NCBI RefSeq assembly: GCF_964204645.1
Contig: NC_134033.1
Span: forward strand, 5,862,231-5,926,230
Direction: 5' to 3'
DNA from: Tubulanus polymorphus
Lineage: Eukaryota; Nemertea; Palaeonemertea; Tubulaniformes; Tubulanidae
DNA: 64,000 nt
This document shows, piece after piece, positions 9,330-24,585 of the stretch; position 1 is the first letter of the stretch; each line of letters starts with the position of its first letter. The position numbers and the translations under genes are program-made. A model generated the notes under the pieces. The model searched no databases, had not been told where the DNA came from, and saw only the letters and a program-made list of their open reading frames with translations.

Positions 9330-9507
9330 TATTTTAGAAAAAAAGCAAAAAAAATAATTTTTTTTAATTAATTGAATATCTCACTACTTTTGTCTATCAC
9401 TGTGTGGGTGCCGTTTATGGCACCATCTACGCGGAGCAATTAAATTGTCCAGATAAGTCATTTCGGATTCTAGATATTCATTATTTTTATTAATTCATTT
9501 TTTAAAT
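9330..9507. terminator. Junction of convergent viral genes with hairpin GGTGCC/GGCACC
   Basis: Genes arrive from both sides. The gap has A- and T-runs right after the plus-strand stop (9340-9366), then a GC-rich hairpin at 9407-9424 (stem GGTGCC/GGCACC, loop GTTTAT). A hairpin between convergent genes is where some large DNA viruses place 3'-end signals; that role here is a guess. Confidence 0.35.
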
Positions 9508-9834
9508 TTAATCAACAATTTCTAAATCATGATGGCCATCTTCATTTTTTCCATGATAGATTATTTTAAATCCTTCTAAATCTTTTAATTCCTCTGTACT
9601 CAATGAAACCCATTTATCGGGTAAAAACACTTTAAATTCTCGTGATGTACTAACATTACAGTAGCTTAAATTAGCTGATACTTTCTCTCCATATTTAGTT
9701 TTTATCTTTTCTAATTTCAATATTTTATGTTCAATTTCTTTTGTAACATCAACTAACTTTTTTATTTCAAATTGTTTTTTTGCTGGTTTTATTCTGTTAT
9801 TTATTGTTGCTAAGAATGCTTTTCTATCTCCCAT
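9508..9834 (-). CDS. 108-residue protein of unknown function, viral element, minus strand
   Basis: An intact Lys/Glu-rich protein with a helical middle (about residues 22-50) and a beta-like C-terminal half. It has no membrane segment and one cysteine (SYCNVS). The start is in the element's motif (CCTTATAAATGG read on the minus strand). It shares its upstream leader with the next minus-strand gene, which suggests co-regulation. I do not recognise a function. Confidence 0.5.
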   Translation of the reverse strand: MGDRKAFLATINNRIKPAKKQFEIKKLVDVTKEIEHKILKLEKIKTKYGEKVSANLSYCNVSTSREFKVFLPDKWVSLSTEELKDLEGFKIIYHGKNEDGHHDLEIVD

Positions 9835-9845
9835 TTATAAGGAAA

Positions 9846-9883
9846 ACAAATTACTTGTGGTGATGAGTGGGGATTACTTCCCC
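9846..9883 (-). promoter_or_regulatory. Leader repeat, copy 1 (second copy at 10257-10296)
   Basis: The sequence AATTACTTGTGGTGATGAGTGG lies directly upstream of both minus-strand starts (9834 and 10250), with an A-rich run on its start-proximal side. Duplication of the same leader before two different genes points to a promoter or 5' leader unit. Confidence 0.55.
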
Positions 9884-9899
9884 CTATATAACAAGCACG

Positions 9900-10061
9900 C
9901 TATTAACCGTTCTCACCCAAGCCTCACAGCATCTATTTATCTGGGTACAGTTGACACGCAATCACTGTACTACAGTAATAGCACACACATTAATAACCGT
10001 TCTCAGTAGAGACTCACTGTATCGATCTATCCACACACAGCTGTTGTTACACGCACTCACT
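9900..10061. repeat. Two tandem units of about 90 bases
   Basis: ATTAACCGTTCTCA...CTCAC...CTATTTATCTG...ACACGCAATCACTG (from about 9901) recurs in diverged form from about 9989 to 10061. It lies upstream of the 9834 gene and may be a regulatory array. Confidence 0.5.
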
Positions 10062-10250
10062 GTTTATGTGTGTCACAATTTTACTACGTAATATTTCTAA
10101 AATTTCAATTGTATCTTTTATTTCTAGTGAATCAATATAATTTCTAACATTTTCCATGTAAGGTTTATCGATGTATTTTTTACAATATTGACAATAATAT
10201 TGATTTTTATTGACATTATTGTTTTCTAGTTGGTGTTCATTCTCCCCCAT
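10047..10250 (-). CDS. Small protein with CxxC zinc-binding motif, viral element, minus strand
   Basis: A 67-residue protein with an Asn-rich N-terminus, then YYCQYCKKYID (one CxxC) and a helical C-terminus. A short frame at 62847-62930, next to another element terminus, has the matching phrase YYCPTCNIDID, and a gene at 24984-25573 near the third terminus ends in a Cys2His2-type finger. Small zinc-finger genes near the ends therefore look like a shared trait. Start context T6, CCCCTAATAAATGG. It may bind DNA; not shown. Confidence 0.5.
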   Translation of the reverse strand: MGENEHQLENNNVNKNQYYCQYCKKYIDKPYMENVRNYIDSLEIKDTIEILEILRSKIVTHINSECV

Positions 10251-10253
10251 TTA

Positions 10254-10890
10254 TTAGGGGAAAAAATTACTTGTGGTGATGAGTGGTGTCTCGTCCTCTC
10301 GTCCTCTGGTATGAAACCCACATCTTCCAATTACTAGTGCGCTTCTGGACAGACATTCTTTTTCCCATTCGGCTACAAAGATATTGGCATAAGAAGGAGC
10401 AAAATGCGTACCCATTGCGGTACCTTTTACCTGTAGATATGTATTTTCGTAAAAGTTTAAGTCGTTTTTCGTCAGGCTGATTTCTAGTAGTTTCAGCAGC
10501 TCGGCATCCGGGCGTCCCGGGTTCGGGTTATCTCGGAGAGCTTGTCGGATGCTGGCGATACCCTCTTCGCGGGGGATGTTGGTGTATAGCGAATCGATGT
10601 CCATGGTGACGAGAAACGTATCGGCGCTAAATTGTTTACCGGCCAAAATATCTAGAAAGTGGTTGGTATCTTTGACGTACGACGGTTGACTCCGGGCGAT
10701 CGGCTGCAAGTAGTAGTCGATCCATTCCGAAATTTTGTGGGGTATCCCTGGTTTGTTGAGCCAATTCGTGCGCGTCGTTACAGAACTCGGCGATTACTGG
10801 TTCTATTGTATCCGGAGCCCAACTGCTGGGCAAACGGAAACGCGGAGCCTCGCAGTCCGATTTCTCTCGGAAGTGATGGTGGAGTTTCAC
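10254..10890 (-). pseudogene. Penelope-like reverse transcriptase fragment, cut before the catalytic YxDD motif
   Basis: Two overlapping minus-strand frames (10890-10636 and 10709-10254) give a helical lead-in and then RT palm motifs typical of Penelope-like elements: DIDSLYTNIP (first catalytic Asp), LLKLLEISLTKNDL and GTAMGTHFAPSYANIF. The next expected block, with YxDD, is missing. The frame runs into unrelated residues and then into the viral leader at about 10295. Thumb and GIY-YIG endonuclease are absent. Loss of the downstream end is unusual for retroelement insertion, which normally truncates the 5' end. Confidence 0.75.
10257..10296 (-). promoter_or_regulatory. Leader repeat, copy 2, at the junction with the Penelope-like element
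   Basis: Same unit as at 9846-9883. The match ends close to 10290, where GC-rich retroelement sequence begins, so this marks the breakpoint of the viral block. Confidence 0.55.
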
Positions 10891-11191
10891 TAGCCGGTTG
10901 AATCAGCACACTCCCTTGGTGCGCTCGGTCGCGGCGGCATCAGAACTGATTTTCGGAGTCGGGCAATAGGTGAGGCCCTTTCGGAGTAACTGACGTTGCG
11001 CCGGACTTAGGCGGTGTGAACGTGTGAGGTTGACCACCGGGCTCCCGAGAGCGGTTACTGGATCGCATCGCGCTTGGTTTGGTGCCGGTTCGCCGTGTTC
11101 GTCGTACCTGGAAATGGAAGAAATAGAGAAACATTGGTTAATTCCGGTTGATTTAACTCACCAATAGCGGACCCGTTGGTCTCACTGATAC

Positions 11192-12175
11192 TTAGTTTAG
11201 ACCACTGAGCCAGTTGTCCAGCAGGGTGCTAGCTGTGCCTCGGTCCCAGTGGATCCCATCTCCAACAACTCTGAAGCTTCGATCATCGATTGGTCGTATT
11301 GCGTTGACGTCATCGCGGTTCTCGAGGAATTCGTTGAATTTCCGGGCGAACTGCTGGTGTTCGCGGGCTGTGTTTAGTTGAACGAAGTGGACGAACGAGT
11401 GCTGGCACTTTCGGACTGCGGCGTTGATGAGGCGCTGTGTAGTCTTCCTGGTGGTAGCTTCGAAATGGTTGTCGCGGTCGTTGATTCCGACGCTGATGAT
11501 TACCGTGTCCGGGCGATCTCGGCGCTCCGGTACAGCTTCGATCAGTTCGGCGAGATTAGACGTCTTGCAGCCGGGGAAGCTCTCGATCTGGACGTCATCC
11601 GGACGGCGGCTTGATATGATGTTACTCAGATTTGAATCACCAATCACCAGAATGGGTCGCCTGTTTCTTCCGATTCGTCCTTGGATGACGGCGAACTTCC
11701 TGGGGCGCCAACGGTATCGGTGTTGGCGTCGGACTTCGCGCTGGCAGTAGGCACCCTGGTGACTTGTCAAGAGACGGAGAGCTGGAAAGAGAAGAAGAGA
11801 GAGACGGCATCGGACAGCTAGTTGTTGCGATCGGCGTTCTCTGTTGCGGCGGCGGCGTCGGACTTCTTGGTGGCGTCGGACTTTTTGGCGGCGGCGTCGG
11901 CATCGGACTTCTCGGTGGTGGAGCCATTCTGGTTGGTGGCGTCCTGGTGACATCCGCGTAGCTTCTATTTTTCTATTTCTATTCAGGCGTCCTCGGCGTC
12001 GCGGGCTGTCGAATCTTCCGGCTCGGTCTCGGCGGCGGTCGAATCTTCGGCTCCGTGGGTGCCTCCTGGCGGTGTGACCTGGAATGAGAAAGGGAAGTGG
12101 GCCGGTTATGTAAGAGACTAAACAGTTCGTTACACAGAGTCGGACCGCGGAATTACGAGCGGAAATCGATGGCAA
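11192..12175 (-). CDS. SGNH-hydrolase-like domain protein of the retroelement
   Basis: A 327-residue frame: an Arg-rich low-complexity first half, then a SGNH/GDSL-type domain with RPILVIGDSNLS (block I, catalytic-Ser region), VIISVGIND (block III, Asn) and DGIHWD near the C-terminus (block V, Asp/His). Such domains occur upstream of the RT in some animal retroelements (recalled). The first half is compositionally odd (Arg/Pro repeats on both strands) and may be frameshifted. It overlaps the end of the upstream frame by 23 bases. Confidence 0.6.
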   Translation of the reverse strand: MPSISARNSAVRLCVTNCLVSYITGPLPFLIPGHTARRHPRSRRFDRRRDRAGRFDSPRRRGRLNRNRKIEATRMSPGRHQPEWLHHREVRCRRRRQKVRRHQEVRRRRRNRERRSQQLAVRCRLSLLLFPALRLLTSHQGAYCQREVRRQHRYRWRPRKFAVIQGRIGRNRRPILVIGDSNLSNIISSRRPDDVQIESFPGCKTSNLAELIEAVPERRDRPDTVIISVGINDRDNHFEATTRKTTQRLINAAVRKCQHSFVHFVQLNTAREHQQFARKFNEFLENRDDVNAIRPIDDRSFRVVGDGIHWDRGTASTLLDNWLSGLN

Positions 12176-12632
12176 CTTGAAAAAGCCGGATCTTTCCGGG
12201 GCTCAAACGGGAGCCGAAATTCTTATGAGCCCATGTCAGGGCGATATCCTGAGCAGACCGCGAGTCCGTCTGAGGATCACTCATTAAGGCGGTAAATATG
12301 AGCGTGTAATGAGTTCTCAACTCAGTGGAAACCGTCTCCATCCAGACGTCTGCGGCAGCGTGCAACTTCACCGTCACTTCTTCAGTGCAGGCAGCCGGCC
12401 GCAGGAACGTCTTGAGGTGCTCTCCCTTCCTCTGCATCGCTCTCAGTACAACGCTCAGCTGGGAAAAGTGGTGCTCCGCTTGCAAAGCCTTGTAGGAGTC
12501 TTTGGGAGACATGGGGCGTCCTCCGCCTGTGCTGGTCTTCTCAGCTGGTGGTCGTTTCTTCTTACGGGTAGATCGCTCAATTGACAAATACTTCGGCGAG
12601 GTTGCCTTCTTCAGTGTCAGTGTAGGAATCAT
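12153..12632 (-). CDS. First ORF of the Penelope-like element, 159 residues
   Basis: A basic N-terminus followed by a helical region with no motif I recognise. GC-rich like the rest of the element and unlike the AT-rich viral block. It lies at the 5' end in element orientation, before the SGNH domain, and is likely the gag-like or N-terminal part. Ends near 12650 are taken as the element's 5' limit. Confidence 0.4.
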   Translation of the reverse strand: MIPTLTLKKATSPKYLSIERSTRKKKRPPAEKTSTGGGRPMSPKDSYKALQAEHHFSQLSVVLRAMQRKGEHLKTFLRPAACTEEVTVKLHAAADVWMETVSTELRTHYTLIFTALMSDPQTDSRSAQDIALTWAHKNFGSRLSPGKIRLFQVAIDFRS

Positions 12633-12650
12633 GCTGAACTAGGATTAAAC

Positions 12651-12864
12651 ACGGGTTTTGATACACGCAGCGCGCAGCAAGTGAAAGGTATTGAGTTAGA
12701 AGTTAAGTGACCATATGAGACCTTTTGATCTATACTAATTGTACTTCTGTGATCAAGCTAATAGACAAACTAGGGGTCTGACTAATTATGCCTTTGATCC
12801 TGAGTGACTAGAAAACAGCACAAATTATGGCCCTTGATCTAGCTGTTGAATAGTTTGCTTTGAT
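12651..12864. other. Spacer between two retroelements
   Basis: AT-balanced sequence with three diverged CCTTTGATC or CTTTTGATC steps about 60-70 bases apart. No gene seen. Confidence 0.5.
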
Positions 12865-15250
12865 GTAATAATGATAATAATAAATATCATTTGTATAGCG
12901 CAAAAATCCTATGAACAGTTCTGATGCGCTACACAGGACGGAATGTCATGTCATAAAGTGGTCTTGGAACAGCAGGGTTTTTAAGTGTCTTTTCAACTGC
13001 GAAGAATTTAGTGATGTGAGGTCCACGAGATCAGATTTATTCGAAAGTCAAGGAGCGTAATTGGAGAATGCTTTGCCACCAAAAGTATCTAAGACATAGG
13101 CTGGTTCATTGAGACTAGTTTGGTGTGACTAGCGGAGATAACGTCGAGGGTTGTATAATTCCAAGAGCTGCAACAAGGAGACGGGTGCTTGCTTAGTCAG
13201 ACATTTGTAAGTGATGAACAGTACTTTGAAGGTAATCCTCGATGTAACTGGTAGCCAGTGAAGTTCGTACAGAATGGGTGTAATGTGTTGAAATCACGGT
13301 GTTCTAGTAATCAAACGGGCACAGGAATTTTGCAGTCCCTGTAACTTTTCTTTGTTAACCTGATGTGCAAACCAAAAGACTGTTGCAATGATGAAGCCTT
13401 GAGATAACCAAGGCCTGAACAAGACTCTTAGCAGCCGATTGAGTGAGCTGGTTACTTACTGATGAAATGTTACGTAGGTGAAAATAACCAGATATGAGAA
13501 TACCATTGACCTGAGGTTTCATAGATAGCAGCGGATCAACTGGTAGTTTAGATATAGGAACAACGACACCATCAACACATATTAACTTTACATTTATAGA
13601 CGGCAATCGCTGGGCAGTACCTAACAGTATAGCCTCTGTTTTGGTAGGGTTTGCCTTCAAATAATTATCGGTATACCATCATGGCAATTAGATATTTTTT
13701 CAACACGAGTGATCTGAGTGTTTAGAGTGTCCACATTCAGAATTGATAAAAGCGTGTAGAGCTGGATATCATCAGCAAAGCCATGTCTGTTTAGGTCAAA
13801 CTGTTCGATGACCTGCACTAAGGAAAGAATGTATGCTAGGAATAACAGAGGCCCAAGGACTGAGCCTTGGGGTACTCCAAACTTCAGTTCACATTCAGCG
13901 GAGCGAGATTCAGAGATCAGCACTTGCTGGGTCCTATTAGAAATATATGAACGAAGCCATTAAAGGGCTACACCGTCTATACCAAGATAATCCTGTATTC
14001 GAGCTATGAGCACCTCATGATCGATGGTGTCGAAGGCGGCGCTATGGCCGAGAAGAACAAGTAATCCCACACCACCAGCATCGACCATAAGACGTAGATA
14101 AGTTTGGACGCGGCGTAGTGCCGTTTCTATACTGTGGCAAGTTTTATAGGCTGATTGGAGGTAGTCATGGAGATTGTTTTCGTCCATGTAGCAACGGAGC
14201 CGGCTGGCTATGACACGCTCAAGCACTTTAGAAATGAAGGAGACATTGCTAAACGGACGGTAGTTGCTCAGGATGTTAGGGTCTAACGATGGTTTCTTTA
14301 ACAATTGAGTTACTAATTCGCACTTCATGTCTTTTGGAACGATACCCGCCGATAGCGACTTGTTAATGACCAGAGTAATAAACGGTAGCATAGAGCCTAG
14401 AACCTTTTTGAGTAACGAAGTTGGTATCGGATCCAGTGTACAAGATTTGCTCGGAGCAGCATTAATTATTTCGGAAATTATATTCTCACTAGCTGGATGA
14501 AAATTTAGCAGCCTGCTGCTTGTACGCTGTCCTTGAAGGGTCATCGATAGATACAGTTAGAGTTGATCGTATTCCTTCATCTTTATCAACAAAGAACTTG
14601 ATGAAACGATTTGCAAGTTCAACGTCATCAGAATGATCTGGAAGGGTTGTTGATTTCTTTGACCGAAGTATTTCCTGATAAATCATCTGCAACTTTTTCC
14701 CATCGCCAGCAGCATCTTCAATCCTCTCTGTAAAATAAGATGCCTTTGACCTCCTTAGCAATATATTGAAGGAGTTCCTATTTTCGATGTAAGTTTGTTT
14801 GTGAACGGTAAGCTTGGTTTTCCGCCACTTTCGCTCTGCACGGCGCTTCTTCGTTTTAGCCATCTGTACCTCAGCACTAAACCAAGGATGTGACGGACGA
14901 ACTACGACTGTCTTGGTACGGACTGGAGCATGTTTATCGATAACTGCAATGACGGACGATGTGTACGATTCACTATGATCAGATATATCAGTTACTGTCA
15001 GATTTTCGAATGAGCTGTAGATATCCTGAGAGAATTTATCCAAATCTAAATCTCTTAGTTTCCGCACTTCAACACTGACACGGCGTGGGGATGGCTTTTT
15101 ATAGTTAATACTGAACAGAATAAGGTTGTCATCAGCAATCATGTCACCCAATACAAGCCCCTTGATGAAATAACTTACTAGAATTGTCATTTTCAACGGC
15201 AGCAGTAACAACACTTTCGTTCGATTCTGATGTAACGGTTGTGAGCACAC
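12865..15250 (-). mobile_element. CR1/L2-like LINE, decayed
   Basis: Minus-strand frames 15250-14489, 14544-13960, 13923-13657 and 13660-13355 together give a LINE ORF2 from the connector after the endonuclease (HPWFSAEVQMAKTKKRRAERKWR), through RT blocks (APSKSCTLDPIPTSLL, LSNYRPFSNVSFISKVLE, QSAYKTCHSIETAL, HSAAFDTIDH, FGVPQGSVLGPLLF, FADDIQLY), to the thumb. The DLSAAFDT-type block reads LGHSAAFDT, losing the first catalytic Asp. At least three frameshifts or stops are present, and the endonuclease is missing. A 3' tail (12865-13350) holds no gene and begins with an ATAATAATAAATATCATTTGTATAGCGC stretch typical of LINE ends. Confidence 0.85.
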
Positions 15251-15600
15251 CTTTCTTATTTTTGCGTAACGGTTGAGCTCTCATTGATGCATCGGGGCAG
15301 ATCAACGGATCTGCAAAGAGGAAATAAATAAAAATCACGGTTTAAATGTGTCACCAACCCCCAGTGTTGGGTCTTGAAACAGCAATAACGGGTAAACCAT
15401 AACTTACTAGAATTGTCATTTTCAACAGTAGCAGTAACCACATTTCCGCTTGATTCTGATGTAACGGTTGTGATATCTGCAAAGAGGAAATAAATAAAAA
15501 TCACAGTTTAAATGTGTCACCAACCCCCAGTGTTGGGTCTTGAAACAGCAATAACGCGTAAACCATTACTTACTAGAATTGTCATTTTCAACGGCATCAG
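15175..15600. repeat. 170-bp tandem repeat at the LINE 5' side
   Basis: The segment from GAAATAAATAAAAATCAC through CCAACCCCCAGTGTTGGGTCTTGAAACAGC to ACTTACTAGAATTGTCATTTTCAACG occurs at about 15317-15425 and 15487-15595. The last part occurs a third time at about 15172-15205. Could be a LINE promoter array. Confidence 0.75.
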
Positions 15601-16336
15601 TGTCGACGAGAGCGACATAAAGAAAATTACGACAGTTCTTTAAAGCACAAGTTTTATTTCACAGACGAAGATGTGTGGTTAACTACAAATAAACAAATAA
15701 TACAGTATTCAAATTAACAAAATTAACAAAAATAAATAGAAAAATTATCTGTAATGTACATAGTAGGCCTAAATATTTCCTAAATTTAATTCCAACAGAT
15801 TTTTACTTACAAGAACCATGTCGAGTGTACGTCTAATGCTGGCAAAAAGCCCCGAAATATTCTACAACATGACTTTAAATAAAGTTCTACAGTACAGTTA
15901 ACTATACAGGCGTGAATGTGATATGTGATATGTATAGCATGAATGTCAATTCTGGAAGCTTAATTCAATGAAGCACGAAATCTAAACAGAATATAGAAAT
16001 GCAGTTGAATAATTCAAACAAATCAAACCCTAGAAACACAAAGTATGAATATCTAATCAAAGCAAACAAAATAAATAAAAAAAAGAAAAAAGGTTGAATA
16101 TGTAACAAGCAGTATCTACACTTTCACAAAAACCCGAAGGATTCGTTTGAGTAGACTTTTCTGAAAAAGACGAGAAAATGTATATAGACATGACAAGCCA
16201 TTTCGAACACTTCAATAATGCATATAGCAATGTATTGAGCATGGCTAAACATTTAGACCGGTGACCGCTCTGCTCATTGGTCTTCACCGCCCAAGATTTC
16301 TAGACCAATGATGAAACACATACAAGCAATACATAC

Positions 16337-16376
<40 letters not shown>

Positions 16377-16499
16377 CAAAAGACTTTTCGACCTCGTAAT
16401 TGTGGAAGTTATATTCAATTCGTCTTTCGCGATTCGTTTCGAGTGTGATTTGTAATTAATGGTGCCGTATATCATAAAAGAAAACGAAACAAGAAATAT
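15601..16499. other. No gene recognised; contains a (TA)n tract at 16340-16372
   Basis: AT-rich sequence. The short frames here look random; one is created by the TA repeat. Confidence 0.5.
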
Positions 16500-17350
16500 A
16501 GCTGCAAAGCAGCGATAACGGGTTTTCTGCACAGTCTTAGAATCCTGTTCAACGGTGGATTTCGACGAAGCATTTGATAAGGCACAACATCAGCCATTAC
16601 TAAACAGGCTATTAGGAAATAGTATCAATGATAGGTCGCCCAAATGGCTCAGCAGTTATCTCAACGGAACGCCTCATCTTGGAATAAGTCGGTCAAACTA
16701 GTGGAGTCACGCAAGGTAGTATTCTAAGTTGTCTTCTGTTTAATGTCCTGACAAATGACATACACATACCAGACCAAGTAAATTTCCAAATCGACCTTAA
16801 CACGCTGTTCAACCAAAAAACCTAATGTTCCAACAAGAAAATCTTGTTCGAATGAAAATAATTCTGTTTGATCGAACAATACGCTTTTTGCTTGAACCAA
16901 AAATTTTCTTCATTCTGACAAAAAATGTGTTCGAATAAAAAGCTATGTTATTGTTGAAATGAAAAATTTTTAGTCCTGGCAAAAAAATTTGGTTGAGCGA
17001 AAACAATTTTTTCGAACGAATGTTTAAATGAAAACAATTCCATTCGATTGAACGAAATACTTAATGTTCTGACAAGAAAATTCTGTTCAAATTAAAACAA
17101 TTTTCTTTGTTTTGGCGCGCCAAAACGAACTTTTAGAGAAAATTGGACGTTTTTTTTCGTTTTGGCGTTCTGGCGCCCTCATTTACATACCAGGAATTTT
17201 ACGCTATGGCCCTTATCAGCCACCATACAATACGATTGTGTGCGACTAGTTTCTGCCAGTCGCAAAAGCACGTCGGTTGGTTGTGACAGTCGTGTCGCGT
17301 CGCAGAAAGTAGAACACGTACGACTCCATGTGACTGGCGTTGCTGAAAGA
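16500..17350 (+). repeat. Dispersed repeat A, plus copy, with LINE-type RT remnant
   Basis: At 16545-16810 the plus strand reads as a reverse-transcriptase remnant (DFDEAFDKAQHQPLLNRLLG, WLSSYLNGT, then LLFNVLT). It is followed by 250 bases rich in GTTCGAA and AACAATT steps and then a segment with GCGACTAGTTTCTGCCAGTCGCAA. The whole order recurs inverted at 44520-45600 with roughly 85-90 percent identity over the RT part by eye. Stops are frequent. Confidence 0.75.
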
Positions 17351-17479
17351 TGAGGACGCCAGTGATATGACGACAGAGTTTCAAGTCGTCAAAACGTCAC
17401 GATATGTCGACATATTCATGTCGACTTGATGCGATATATCGCGATATATCGACATAAATATGGCGACTTGTCGAGTTGG

Positions 17480-17645
17480 AACGCGACAACTCGAGTCACT
17501 TTATCGCTTCCGTAGATCTTTCATTAAGTAGGATCAATTGAATGATCGCTTTAATATCACTTTAAAAAAAAGAATCTGCCAAAATGACCTTAATATTCGA
17601 CACTATATACGGAAGCGATAAAGGGCCTTGAGATGTCGCGTTTGG
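17480..17645. mobile_element. Small MITE-like inverted-repeat element, about 165 bp
   Basis: Left AACGCGACAACTCGAGTCA then CTTTATCGCTTCCGTA (17498-17513); right TACGGAAGCGATAAAG (about 17610-17625) then a diverged GGGCC..TGAGATGTCGCGTT. The inner 16 bases pair perfectly. No coding capacity. Confidence 0.65.
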
Positions 17646-17923
17646 ATTACAACACGGCCTTACAGCATTTTAATAGTGCATACGGTGCAGATGATGTTAG
17701 GTGACAATGAGTACAATATGGTGAATATTACAAGTCATTGATATACAAATATGGTGATTGTCAAACATTTCTCTACAACGATCGGGTTACTAAGATATAA
17801 AAAATTATTATGTGTAAAAAGTTAAAAAGCAAACCAAAATGGCCAAATTAGCTCACCTGTTGCCGAAGTGTGCAGAAAATAAATGTTATCAAATAACCTA
17901 CCTCCAATTATTATATACATGTA

Positions 17924-18041
<118 letters not shown>

Positions 18042-18188
18042 GCTGTGTAACGATCCCTATAACCGTTATCAAAAATACATCATATACATGTTATATGGAG
18101 TATTAGACAAAAACATTAAGTCAAAAAGCAGTAAGTGAAAGAGAAAAAAGCATGTTGCACCCCCACCAAAAATATGTTTTGGTATTAA

Positions 18189-18230
18189 GTATGCAGTCAG
18201 AAAGTCCAGAAGGACTTTCAGACTGTATGC
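18189..18230. repeat. Hairpin, 19-base stem, AGAA loop
   Basis: GTATGCAGTCAGAAAGTCC pairs with GGACTTTCAGACTGTATGC at 16 of 19 positions. Could be a relic of a small element or a structured RNA; no further support. Confidence 0.6.
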
Positions 18231-18287
18231 ATAAAATACTACATTAAAAGCAATCCAGTGATAGAAGAGTTTCGAAAGTAAATACTA

Positions 18288-18465
18288 TAGTAGACTCCGC
18301 CTATGTCGGATCCATATCAGTCTCGGATTCATTTAGCTCGGATTGAATTTCTGGTCTCTTTGCTTCATATTTCATTCAAAATAGCCTTGCTTACGTCGGA
18401 ATATGTCGTAGCGCTGACAAAGATTTCTGGCCCCAAGAGAACCGAGGTAAGCGGAGTCTACTGTA
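18288..18465. mobile_element. MITE with TIR of type TAGTAGACTCCGC
   Basis: Left end TATAGTAGACTCCGCCTATGTCGG, right end CCGAGGTAAGCGGAGTCTACTGTA. The inverted ends match over about 20 bases and resemble Tc1/mariner-superfamily (pogo-like) ends beginning CAGTAGACTCCG. About 175 bp, no gene. Confidence 0.6.
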
Positions 18466-18574
18466 CGAAAACTTACCAGACATGCCGTTGAAACTTAAAT
18501 GAAGATGAAAAAAGAAATTGATCAGTATTACAATTAGATACCTATATTACAAGCACAAGTTAAATCTAATAGCA

Positions 18575-24327
<5,753 letters not shown>

Positions 24328-24339
24328 CTGAAATAGTCA

Positions 24340-24585
24340 GACCCGATGTTTACGGCTCGACAGTGCTTTTAAAATCTAAAATAGTAAATTTCCAGTGTAT
24401 CGGTAATATGATTTGATGAGGAAAATGGGCTATTGTTAAAATCACTGTTTGAAGACCGCGACTGAATGTGAAGTCTGCGGCAATAAATTAGTACATTTAT
24501 ACTTGAATTGATAATCGAAGTGACAGTCGGCCTGCGGGTTGATTTCGGGATGACGACTCGAAAAACATGTCGCCCCATTGAATGG
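24340..24585 (-). repeat. Dispersed repeat B, minus copy
   Basis: Matches 43205-43455 in inverted orientation over about 240 bases, including TGGAAATTTACTA.TTTAGATT, the stretch with AAACAGTGATTTT, and CATGTTTTTCGAGTCGTCATCC. It ends in a short GCCCCATTGAATGGG foldback exactly where the viral terminus begins. The MULE-type gene starts just beyond its other side. Confidence 0.8.

Larger units (their letters stand above)
10296..12650 (-). mobile_element. Truncated Penelope-like retroelement inserted at or fused to the viral block
   Basis: A block of clearly higher GC carrying, 5' to 3' on the minus strand, a basic ORF, an SGNH-hydrolase domain and the first half of a Penelope-type RT. The region at 10940-11134 between SGNH and RT has no firm product. 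No terminal repeat is seen. Confidence 0.65.

Noticed and set aside
11378-12584. Plus-strand frames opposite the SGNH and first-ORF region
   Set aside because: Antisense to recognisable domains; Arg/Gly-rich reading comes from the GC-rich repeats.
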